From Paenibacillus foliorum (lineage in GTDB: Bacteria; Bacillota; Bacilli; Paenibacillales; NBRC-103111), in assembly GCF_013141765.1 (NCBI RefSeq), contig NZ_WHOD01000003.1:157893-221892 (forward strand): a DNA stretch of 64,000 bases, written 5' to 3'. Every line of letters begins with the position of its first letter. Positions within the stretch are counted from its first letter, which is position 1. Below are positions 1 to 7,146 of this stretch, in pieces. Under the pieces are notes generated by a model, which had not been told where the DNA came from, ran no database searches, and saw only the letters and a program-made list of their open reading frames with translations. The translations under genes were made by a program, and so were the position numbers.

Positions 1-840
1 TGCATATTTAGCTTTGGCAAACAGAAAATCATAGGTACCCACGGTTTCCACATTGACTTGGAATTGTTGTGCGGATTCTTCAGCAAGAGCTGTCAAATCG
101 CTCAGCACCTTCGTTTCTTCCCGCGCTTCCTCGGCTCTGAGACTTGAGAGTTCATACTGAAAACTCATAATTTCATCCGGCTCGATAAATACCGTTTGCC
201 CGCTTGCCGACTCATCCAGGACCGTACCCTTTACAAGCTTTCGATGCTCTTTCTTGATTGGGAGCACATACCGCCCGCTTCGTGTACTGATTATATTCTC
301 CTGCAGGATGGAACGATGTTTGCTCATCAGGGAATCCAGCTTACTCTTTAGCCGTTCTTCAAATACGGATATCCGCTTACGAACTTTTAGCAGCTCCTTG
401 CTCGCTATGTCGGTCACTTGCCCGTTTCGAATGCACCGGTTGATTTCCGACTTCAGCTTATCCATTTCATACATGGAAGCTGCATAGGTGCTAATATGAG
501 GCGCTACATCCAATTTGGCTGCCATGTATCTCATTAACTGAGCGCAGCTGGTAAGAAATTGATGGATATGCAAGAAATCTTTTTCACTGAACACATAACC
601 TGTACCCAGAAGTGTTAGTATATTTTCGATTCCTTCTAGCGAAGGAACCGGAACACTGGCGCCATGTCGAATTAAGGATTTGGCTTCCGCCGTTTCATCC
701 AGTTTTTTCCTCATTAATTTGCCCGAAGTCATCGGCAACATCTGTTCGATCTGCCTTTTGCCCAAGTATGAAATCGCGTACCCCATCAGAATTTCTTTGA
801 CTTTGCCGTATTCCAGTCGCTGTAGTGCTTTCTCGTTCAT
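1..840 (-). CDS. MutS2-like ATPase, N-terminal part (runs off the left edge)
   Basis: This frame is open from an ATG at 840 to the window edge (280 codons), so the gene is cut by the window. The visible part matches the N-terminal core of the MutS2 family: it starts MNEKALQRLEYGKVKEIL, continues through a helical lever region, and carries the family signature RYVLPIKKEH...GQTVFIEP at about residues 188-221. The Walker ATPase and Smr nuclease regions would lie outside. MutS2 proteins lack the mismatch-binding domain; in Bacillus MutS2 acts on collided ribosomes. The SD AAGGAGAG sits well before the ATG. No zapA, cvpA or polX neighbour is visible, so this may be a paralogue rather than the housekeeping copy. 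The leader upstream looks like a ribosome-stalling attenuator, which fits a translation-stress role (inference). Confidence 0.85.
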   Translation of the reverse strand, partial: MNEKALQRLEYGKVKEILMGYAISYLGKRQIEQMLPMTSGKLMRKKLDETAEAKSLIRHGASVPVPSLEGIENILTLLGTGYVFSEKDFLHIHQFLTSCAQLMRYMAAKLDVAPHISTYAASMYEMDKLKSEINRCIRNGQVTDIASKELLKVRKRISVFEERLKSKLDSLMSKHRSILQENIISTRSGRYVLPIKKEHRKLVKGTVLDESASGQTVFIEPDEIMSFQYELSSLRAEEAREETKVLSDLTALAEESAQQFQVNVETVGTYDFLFAKAKYA

Positions 841-864
841 CTTTTATCTCTCCTTATAAAAAAA

Positions 865-905
865 TAGAAAAAGGGCGAAGAATGAACTTACGTCATTCTC
901 CGCCC
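865..905 (-). terminator. Second intrinsic terminator in the MutS2-like leader
   Basis: A 13-bp stem (873-885 with 893-905, one G-U pair, 7-nt loop) is followed in the minus-strand transcript by a U-rich run. It lies between the first attenuator and the gene's SD, so a transcript reaching the gene has to pass it. It could also stop plus-strand transcription. Confidence 0.75.
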
Positions 906-939
906 TTTTTAAATACACCTAAAAAAAGCCCCAGAAAAC

Positions 940-1032
940 AAAAAAACCGCGCTGAACTCAGCACGGATCCGGGCGCAATGATAGGAATACACCTAAGGCA
1001 TTGTATGATATCCGTTGTTCTTAACTAATTCC
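940..1032 (-). promoter_or_regulatory. Terminator/antiterminator pair of the MutS2-like leader
   Basis: In the minus-strand RNA, 958-966 pairs with 947-955 to give a GC-rich stem followed by seven U: an intrinsic terminator. Its 5' arm overlaps ATCCGT, which can instead pair with ACGGAT near 1010-1015, extended by CAATG (999-1003) with CATTG (976-980): an antiterminator. The ACGG part of that element also belongs to 1012-1032, which is complementary to 1109-1130 inside the leader peptide. The folds exclude one another as in leader-peptide attenuators of ribosome-protection genes. The pairings are seen in the sequence; the switching is inferred. Confidence 0.7.
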
Positions 1033-1116
1033 GAGGCTACCTTTAGGCCATAACAAATAAACATCGCTGAACCAGCAATTTGTCCATGGATTAGTGATAC
1101 CTCAATATGGAATTTT

Positions 1117-1140
1117 TTAGTTAAGAACGGCCACCGACAT
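1117..1140 (-). CDS. Seven-codon leader peptide MSVAVLN upstream of the MutS2-like gene
   Basis: ATG TCG GTG GCC GTT CTT AAC TAA is preceded by a strong SD (AAGGGAGAG, 1147-1155) at normal spacing and lies about 25 nt after the predicted transcription start. Codons 4-7 fall inside the 5' arm (1109-1130) of a long-range stem with 1012-1032. A ribosome stalled here would cover that arm and free the antiterminator. Short leaders of this kind control erm and ABC-F resistance genes; here the downstream gene is a MutS2-like ATPase. Confidence 0.65.
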   Translation of the reverse strand: MSVAVLN

Positions 1141-1171
1141 CAAAATCTCTCCCTTAGTTAAAGATAACCTT

Positions 1172-1201
1172 ACTATAGCTTACATGCGAATAAGATGTCA
1201 A
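1172..1201 (-). promoter_or_regulatory. Sigma-A type promoter of the MutS2-like gene
   Basis: TTGACA (1196-1201) and TATAGT (1172-1177) on the minus strand are separated by 18 nt. The predicted start near 1165 gives a ~325-nt untranslated leader. From here to 1377 there is no gene. An inverted repeat ATTGCACATT / AATGTGCAAT (1296-1305, 1341-1350) is the only structure I noticed there. Confidence 0.6.
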
Positions 1202-1376
1202 TTCTGTAATATCTGCCGACTAATTGAAATGCACATCCTTAGAGGAGCCGTATCTTGCACACAACTGGACATTTTTATTATGGCTCTAGTTTTCTATTGC
1301 ACATTTATCGCGCTAAGGATTATACTTTCTCCGTCACAGGAATGTGCAATAAACCGTCCCTTGCTGCCGATCAAAG

Positions 1377-1408
1377 AAAAAAAGCTGCTCATTATGGGCA
1401 GCTTTTGA
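1377..1408 (-). terminator. Terminator after the ThuA-like gene
   Basis: The minus-strand transcript forms AAAAGCTGCC...GCAGCTTTT followed by more U. It lies about 85 nt past the ThuA-like stop codon. Confidence 0.75.
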
Positions 1409-1491
1409 ATGCTTGGAGAATATCTTTTCAGCTTACACATCTTCTTATAGATCTTCTTGCACTTCTACTGGAGCCTTCACTTACAAAACCA

Positions 1492-2172
1492 CTATACCTG
1501 TTCCCTCGCTGCAGCCCAGCGGGCACTGTTAAGAACCAGCTGTCTATAGGCTTCCGGTCTGAATGATGTTGCGTTATGCCCAGGCTGTAAATAAATAACC
1601 TTGCCCAAACCATAATCTTGTTCCCAGCCTGCCGGGTACCGCTCCCCTTCATATTCAAATTCCAGGAACACGGTTTTCTTCGTAAACGGATCGAATTCGA
1701 ACATGTAAGGCTCTTCATCAACGGTAAAGTCCTCAACGTTAGTTAGCAATGGATGTCCTTCAGATGCCCCGTAATAATTTAGTGACTGATATTTGGGATG
1801 ATGAGTGAATTTAGCTCCAACCATCTGCAGAAGCTCATAGCTGCGTTGTATGGAAATACCGCTGTGAAGAACGATTAAGCTACCGCCCCCCGCTACGAAT
1901 TTCAGCAGCCCTGCTGTTTGCCCGGAAGTCAGATCCCGTTTCCAGCAATCGGTGTAAGAAATGCACACCTTGTATTCACTTGATTCCAATTCTGCAAATG
2001 CCTGATAATCCTCCGTGCTTATAAGCTCAAACTCATCCTTTAGAATGGCTTCCAGCTCTAAACTAACCGGCTCCAGAGGATGATACATGGCCGCTTCTCC
2101 ATCCCCTACCAATAGCATTTTTATTTTATCCGATATTGACAATTGAAGGTCCCCTTTCATTTGGCTTACCAA
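1492..2172 (-). CDS. ThuA-like domain protein
   Basis: The protein has about 226 residues with a ThuA (trehalose-utilisation, class I glutamine amidotransferase-like) fold. It shows KMLLVGDG near the start, then SYTDCWKRDLTSGQ, the core FVAGGGSLIVLHSG, a GHPLLT segment and a C-terminal GLGKVIYLQPGHN. ThuA-like proteins have been linked to oxidation of disaccharides to 3-keto sugars, but many act in unknown sugar pathways; I infer only a role in carbohydrate metabolism. It follows the dehydrogenase gene with a 7-nt overlap, so the two are probably translationally coupled. The start may be TTG at 2172 (AGGGAAAG upstream) or ATG at 2160; neither SD is strong. Confidence 0.8.
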   Translation of the reverse strand: MVSQMKGDLQLSISDKIKMLLVGDGEAAMYHPLEPVSLELEAILKDEFELISTEDYQAFAELESSEYKVCISYTDCWKRDLTSGQTAGLLKFVAGGGSLIVLHSGISIQRSYELLQMVGAKFTHHPKYQSLNYYGASEGHPLLTNVEDFTVDEEPYMFEFDPFTKKTVFLEFEYEGERYPAGWEQDYGLGKVIYLQPGHNATSFRPEAYRQLVLNSARWAAAREQV

Positions 2173-2891
2173 GGCAGTTCTTTCCCTGTATCGGCTTCAA
2201 TATAAATCGGCTGTTCACGAATCTGATCTTTAAATTCAGCGATTCTGTGCAGAATGTTAGCAGCTGCTTCTTCAGGAGTATATGTGCCTTGGTCATTCCA
2301 TACGCCCTGCATATAGGTCTTAACCCAACCCGGATGCAGCAGCAGAACCCGACCGCCCTGCTTGCGAATTTTATTATGGATGATCGATGACCCCATATTC
2401 AATGCAGCTTTAGCCATACAATACCCGAACCAAGCTTCTCTATGGCTGTTCTGAATGCTGCCTGCTTCTGAAGAGATATTCACAATCAGCTTGCCGCCGT
2501 TCATAACAGGCTGAATCAATAAGTTCGATAAACGGATGGCACCAACGGCTGTTACATTATAAACACGCTGAATGTCATCAAAATCAATAGAGTCTTCCAC
2601 AGTTTGTTTCGTATCGCCAAGAATGGCTGCATTGTTGATCAAAAGATCCAGCTTATCGGTCTTGCTCTGAATGAAGTCTGCGAATTCCTTAACACTTACA
2701 TCTCTGCTCACATCGAGTAGGGATGCATGAAGCTGCCCTGGAAATTGCTCCGCAAGCTGACTCAGAGATTCATTGTCCTTGGTAATGCCTCCTGCAAATA
2801 CGATATATCCTTCCTGTAGAAGCCGCTTCACCAGCTCCAAGCCTATTCCTCTGTCCGTACCGGAAACGCATGCTGTCCTTTTGGCTGCCAT
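2166..2891 (-). CDS. Short-chain dehydrogenase/reductase (SDR)
   Basis: A 241-residue classical SDR that likely oxidises or reduces a hydroxyl or keto group with NAD(P). The cofactor loop is SGTDRGIG (residues ~9-16), the structural motif is NNAAILG, and the catalytic Ser precedes the YCMAK Tyr/Lys pair. The ATG at 2891 is preceded by a strong SD (GAGGAGG); an in-frame start 60 nt upstream lacks one. It overlaps the ThuA-like gene downstream, which points to a two-gene operon acting on a sugar or polyol. The substrate cannot be read from the sequence. Confidence 0.88.
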   Translation of the reverse strand: MAAKRTACVSGTDRGIGLELVKRLLQEGYIVFAGGITKDNESLSQLAEQFPGQLHASLLDVSRDVSVKEFADFIQSKTDKLDLLINNAAILGDTKQTVEDSIDFDDIQRVYNVTAVGAIRLSNLLIQPVMNGGKLIVNISSEAGSIQNSHREAWFGYCMAKAALNMGSSIIHNKIRKQGGRVLLLHPGWVKTYMQGVWNDQGTYTPEEAAANILHRIAEFKDQIREQPIYIEADTGKELPW

Positions 2892-2960
2892 TATTGTCAC
2901 TCCTCCTCGATTAGAGCTTTGACCCCGGCGTTTCGATAGCTGCTCACCCAAGCAAGCGGT

Positions 2961-3071
2961 TCATCCTGATTGGTAATATTGGAACGAGCTAGGGGTTGTT
3001 TCCTCCCAATTATGCCATTTATGATGTTCATTCCCTGAAATAAGCAATACCTTAATACGGTTATCCAGCAT
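2961..3071 (-). pseudogene. Truncated 5' end of a second ThuA-like gene
   Basis: A 36-codon frame starts at an ATG with an excellent SD (AAGGAGG, 9 nt). It encodes RIKVLLISGNEHHKWHNWEETTP, typical of a ThuA family N-terminus, then stops after an unrelated tail. The rest of the domain is missing and the SDR gene begins 70 nt later. I read it as the remnant of a gene cut by a deletion. It could still be translated and help initiation of the downstream genes. Confidence 0.5.
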
Positions 3072-3119
3072 GCCTTCCAGCCTCCTTGAATACCTGTTAT
3101 TAGAGCAAGTATAACGCAA

Positions 3120-3148
3120 GGAAGGGCATTGCTGCCCCTCTTTTTTTC
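3120..3148 (-). terminator. Terminator after importer 1
   Basis: A GGGCAGCAATGCCC hairpin lies just after the binding-protein stop codon. The minus-strand U tract is weak (TTCCTT); the plus strand reads CTCTTTTTTT, so it may work in both directions. Confidence 0.5.
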
Positions 3149-3161
3149 AATAAATCCCTAT

Positions 3162-4688
3162 TTATTTGCCGGTTTTTCCATATTGCGAGCTGAATTCCTC
3201 GATTACTTTATCGCCGCCCGCTTTTCTCCACTGGTCAATCGCTTGCTTCCAGCCAGCTTCATCCAGCTTACCCAGAATAAATTTAGTTCTGGCGTCATCG
3301 ATAATAGGCTTTAATTCACTGCCTTTGGTAGTTTGCGTTTCGGAAACAAGCGGATTCGTCGGGTTGCCCACAGCGATAGACTCGTTTTCCTTGATCATTT
3401 TTCCATACTTCTCCATGAGCGGTGTTTCTTTTCCTGTCGTTTTGGCTGTATACTTGGCCACCTGCAATTGGAGATAGCTGGAGCCAACCTCTGTGTCCTG
3501 CAGCTTTTGATCGATAAATACCGGCTTGCTCTCTTCTAGCTTATAATGTCTTCCCTCAATACCCCAACCCAGTAAATCCAGCATCTTCTGATCGGACAGC
3601 TTATCGTAGAATCCAAGGATTTGCTTCAGCTCCGCCTCTGTCTTCACACTTGATTTTGGGAACATAAACACACTATTATAGCCTAATCCACCTGGTGTCC
3701 GTTCTCCTTTCGGCCCTGTGATACGGCTTACCACATCTACATCCGCTCCCGGGAATGTCTTGGTAAGCGATGCCTGATAGCTAGCTCCATCAATCAAGTT
3801 CGAGATTACTGCCCCAGCTTTGCCTTGGTTAATATCATCCTTCTTCTGCTGAGTGTTCAGCACAGGGAAATCCTGCTTGATCAGCTTCTCATCGTACAGT
3901 CGTTTATAAAATTTCATGGCTTCATAGTATTCCGGCGACAAGAAATCCGGGCTCATCTTACCATCCTTCACTTCCCAGCCATTCGGAGCACCCATATAGG
4001 CTGCAATCACTCCGAAGCCATCCATCGCTTTCTCCTCCGTCAAGCCCACAGTGTCCTGCTTTCCATTCTTGTCCGGATCATTTAAAGTAAAAGCTTTAAA
4101 CACATTATAAAGATCATCAATAGTTTTGGGTTGGCTAAGACCGACGTTTTTCAGCCAATCGCTGCGGAAAATAATCCCGTAGGTCGTTAAGTCGCGAGCT
4201 CGATACAAACCGTATATTTTGCCGTCCACCTTAATATTATCAAATACGGATTTATTCATCTTGGATAAGTTGGGGTAGTCGCTCAGATAGGGGCCAACCT
4301 CCCAGAACACACCCGCACGTACGGCGCTCAAAATATTGGAATCCTTATTGTTCTGAACGAGCAGCGCCTTCGGCAACTCACCGGATGCAATCGTTACGTT
4401 GACCTTTTCCTTGTAAGATGAATTCGGTACCCAGGATATATCAATCTTGCTGTTCGTATATTCTTCGATTTTCTTCTGTACATCGCTGTCCGCTTTAGGC
4501 GGCTCGGCATACATTAATGTCATGATGCTAAGCTTCAACGGTTGTTTAGTCTCTGGGGCACTACTATTTCCAGTGCCTCCTGCCGCAGGACTTTTATCGC
4601 TTCCGCAGCCAGCAAGCAGTGCAGCAGCGCCTACCATGATCCCCATCGTCGCAATTCCCGCTTTTCTCATTCCCGCTTTTCTTGTCAT
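3162..4688 (-). CDS. Sugar ABC transporter substrate-binding lipoprotein (importer 1)
   Basis: This 508-residue extracytoplasmic binding protein has a lipoprotein signal with lipobox LLAGC at about residues 26-30, then a Ser/Gly/Ala linker. It belongs to the large LplA-like family that feeds LplB/YtcP permeases and binds oligosaccharides outside the membrane. A segment DPDKNGKQDTVGL resembles the Ca-binding loop common in these proteins. The start is the ATG at 4688 with SD GGGGAGG; the frame extends upstream without support. It is the last gene of an operon after two permeases, with no ATPase gene, so a shared MsmX-type ATPase is presumably used. The ligand is unknown. Confidence 0.9.
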   Translation of the reverse strand: MTRKAGMRKAGIATMGIMVGAAALLAGCGSDKSPAAGGTGNSSAPETKQPLKLSIMTLMYAEPPKADSDVQKKIEEYTNSKIDISWVPNSSYKEKVNVTIASGELPKALLVQNNKDSNILSAVRAGVFWEVGPYLSDYPNLSKMNKSVFDNIKVDGKIYGLYRARDLTTYGIIFRSDWLKNVGLSQPKTIDDLYNVFKAFTLNDPDKNGKQDTVGLTEEKAMDGFGVIAAYMGAPNGWEVKDGKMSPDFLSPEYYEAMKFYKRLYDEKLIKQDFPVLNTQQKKDDINQGKAGAVISNLIDGASYQASLTKTFPGADVDVVSRITGPKGERTPGGLGYNSVFMFPKSSVKTEAELKQILGFYDKLSDQKMLDLLGWGIEGRHYKLEESKPVFIDQKLQDTEVGSSYLQLQVAKYTAKTTGKETPLMEKYGKMIKENESIAVGNPTNPLVSETQTTKGSELKPIIDDARTKFILGKLDEAGWKQAIDQWRKAGGDKVIEEFSSQYGKTGK

Positions 4689-4757
4689 TGTGATATTGCC
4701 TCCCCTTATTATCATATTATATGAACGCTTCCCAGTCATAGTAGAATGAGAGCCATT

Positions 4758-5636
4758 TCAACCTTTTACTGAGCCGAGCATGACTCCTTTTGCAAAATGC
4801 TTCTGCAGAAAAGGGTATACAATCAGAATCGGCACTGTTGATATAACAATTACTGCCATTTTAATAATTTGTGACGGCGGAGCAATATAGTTCTGATCAA
4901 ACTGGGTCGAATCGCCAATCCCGCCTTGAGATAAGATAACTATCTGCCTCAGCCAGACTTGGATAGGCCACATTTTGGAATCGTTGATATACAAGATCGC
5001 GCTGAAAAAAGTATTCCAATGCCCTACTGCATAAAACAAGGCGAACGTTGCTAATACAGGTGCTGATAAGGGCAGTACAATCCTAAAAAGCAGGCCTACA
5101 TCGCTGCAGCCGTCAATTTTGGCCGCTTCCTCAAGCCCTTCCGGCAGCTGCCGGAAAAAGCTGACCACCACAATCAGATTGAAAGCACTGATGGCATTAG
5201 GGATGAGCAGCGACCAATAGCTGTTAAGCATTCCCATTGCTTTTACAACAAGAAAGGTTGGAAGAATGCCTCCATTAAACAACATAGTGAATACAATAAG
5301 CATCATAAACAGCTTTCTACCGTCAAAATCCTGCCTCGATAATGGGTAGGCCAACAATGATGTGAACAGAAGATTAATAAATGTCCCCACCACAGTAATT
5401 CCTATAGTTACGAATAAGCTGTTAACAATTGTGCTCGTAGAAAAAATGTAGTGGTACCCCTCCAACGAGAAGGAAGTTGGGAATAATATAAAGCCGCGTC
5501 TGAGCACCTCTTCGGGTTCTGCAAAGGAAACCGACACGATGTAAATAAACGGAATCAGTGTAGCCAAAGCGAATAGTGTTAAAAATGTATAATTAAAGCC
5601 ATCAAAAATACGGCTGCCTAATCCTTTGTTGACCAT
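4758..5636 (-). CDS. Carbohydrate ABC transporter permease, YtcP/LplC type (importer 1)
   Basis: A 292-residue membrane permease with six predicted membrane segments. The EAA loop that contacts the ATPase is EEAAKIDGCSDVGLLFRIVLP at about residues 190-210. It ends in KGVMLGSVKG, the C-terminal signature of the YtcP group. It pairs with the LplB-type permease upstream (50-nt gap) and the binding protein downstream. The SD AAGGGTG precedes the ATG. Confidence 0.92.
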   Translation of the reverse strand: MVNKGLGSRIFDGFNYTFLTLFALATLIPFIYIVSVSFAEPEEVLRRGFILFPTSFSLEGYHYIFSTSTIVNSLFVTIGITVVGTFINLLFTSLLAYPLSRQDFDGRKLFMMLIVFTMLFNGGILPTFLVVKAMGMLNSYWSLLIPNAISAFNLIVVVSFFRQLPEGLEEAAKIDGCSDVGLLFRIVLPLSAPVLATFALFYAVGHWNTFFSAILYINDSKMWPIQVWLRQIVILSQGGIGDSTQFDQNYIAPPSQIIKMAVIVISTVPILIVYPFLQKHFAKGVMLGSVKG

Positions 5637-5686
5637 GAATCACCCTTCCCTTCTTAATAAGGTGGTTAAAAAAGCTAAACTCACAT

Positions 5687-6646
5687 TTAATACAGGCCGC
5701 TTTCACCGAATTTTTTGGCCATCCTGTTAGCGCCAACCACCAGCACCAATCCGATCACCGATTTGAACAATCCGACTGCCGTACTGTAGCTGAATTGGCC
5801 TTGCTGAATACCGACATTGTACACATACGTATCGAACACCTCGCCTACCTCGCGGTTCATGGAGTTCAGCATCAGGAAGATTTGCTCAAAGCCGGTATCC
5901 AGGAAGGAACCAAGCCTCAGAATAAATAGGATCACGATGACACTGCGTATGGCCGGAAGCGTGATGTGCCACAGTTGTCGAAACCGGTTGGCTCCATCAA
6001 TTCTTGCCGCCTCATACAATTGCGGATCAACCCCGGCTAACGCTGCAAGGAAGATAATCGTTCCCCATCCGGTTTCCTTCCAAACTACCTGTGAGATGAC
6101 CATAGTTCGTAGCCACTCGCTTGAGATCAGAAATTCCACCTTGGGAAAGCCCATAGCGGCAATCACATCGTTGACAATTCCGCCTTCGGTTGTAAAAAAC
6201 ATATAGGAAATACCGACCACCACCACCCAAGATACAAAATGGGGAATGTATACAATCGTTTGGATGGTTCGTTTAAATACTTCCTTACGAATTTCATTCA
6301 ATAGTAAGGCTAGTATTATGGGTAGCGGGAAAAAGAATACTAAATTATAAACAGCCATTATGATTGTGTTCGTGAACAGCATCGCGAAGGAAGCGTCGAA
6401 GAAAAATCGCTCGAAATGCTTAAGCCCAACCCATTTGCTATGCAGCATGCCCAGTGCCGGCTGGTAGTCCTGAAAGGAGATCAGCAGCCCCCACATAGGA
6501 AAATATCGAAAAATTATAAAGTAAAGCATGCCCGGAATTGCCATCAGATACAGCCACCTGTTTTTCATCAGACGGTTTAACCTTCGGCGGGCATTGCTCC
6601 TTGTAACCGTATCCGTCTTTAACGGTTTAGAAGTCAGTTCCACCAT
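5687..6646 (-). CDS. Sugar ABC transporter permease, LplB type (importer 1)
   Basis: A 319-residue permease with a basic cytoplasmic N-terminus, the family motif YFPMWGLLISFQDY after the first membrane segment, and the EAA loop YEAARIDGANRFRQLWHITLP around residue 215. It is the first gene of the importer 1 operon; the SD AAGGAGG is strong. It forms the heterodimeric channel with the YtcP-type permease. The AraC regulator upstream is the likely controller. Confidence 0.92.
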   Translation of the reverse strand: MVELTSKPLKTDTVTRSNARRRLNRLMKNRWLYLMAIPGMLYFIIFRYFPMWGLLISFQDYQPALGMLHSKWVGLKHFERFFFDASFAMLFTNTIIMAVYNLVFFFPLPIILALLLNEIRKEVFKRTIQTIVYIPHFVSWVVVVGISYMFFTTEGGIVNDVIAAMGFPKVEFLISSEWLRTMVISQVVWKETGWGTIIFLAALAGVDPQLYEAARIDGANRFRQLWHITLPAIRSVIVILFILRLGSFLDTGFEQIFLMLNSMNREVGEVFDTYVYNVGIQQGQFSYSTAVGLFKSVIGLVLVVGANRMAKKFGESGLY

Positions 6647-7146
6647 TCATCGTCCTCCTTGATTATGTCGATAGCGTCAGCATACCGAAGCCAGAGGTTG
6701 CGTTCAATAATCAACAGCGTTCCACTTGCTCTTGTCGGCGATACTACAGGCGCAGCAAGCATTCATAATCACTAGCGTCCCCTGCAATAATCATTGGAAG
6801 CAGGCTGTTAGCATCCACATTTGGACATATAACTTTCACGAAAGCTCAAGAAGAATCCCGTTTAAGGAGTGTAGGGAGCTGAACAATTCAATCCCTGCTT
6901 CTGCATCCGGGGTTCAAAATAATAGCGGAAGTGATTGTTCCGTTAGCTCCCAAAAAAGCAAAAAAACGAAGAAATACAGGAACCATTCGTTCCGTTATCT
7001 CTTCGCTTTTTATGTAAGCTGCCCTCATTATCCCTTACAGCAGAACTGCAACTTCCGTTATCACCTCAAATTTGACGAGGCAGGATACCTCATCTTCAAG
7101 CTTTAGCTCAATGAGGAACTTATCTTTCTTATCGGTTAAACAGCCC
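6647..7146. other. Non-coding stretch between importer 1 and its regulator
   Basis: I see no gene here. It holds the importer 1 promoter region, an imperfect inverted repeat (about 6873-6950, ends GGGAGCT / AGCTCCC) and the terminator of the regulator gene. Confidence 0.6.
6965..7015 (-). terminator. Terminator after the importer 1 regulator
   Basis: A long hairpin with outer arms CGAAGA / TCTTCG and inner arms GGAAC / GTTCC is flanked by A and T runs. In the minus-strand transcript it ends in a U-rich tail (GTTTTTTTGC). It lies ~130 nt after the regulator stop codon. Confidence 0.7.

Noticed and set aside
841..1170. T-box or metabolite riboswitch in the MutS2-like leader
   Set aside because: No T-box sequence or known riboswitch core is visible. 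A leader ORF with competing hairpins explains the region better.
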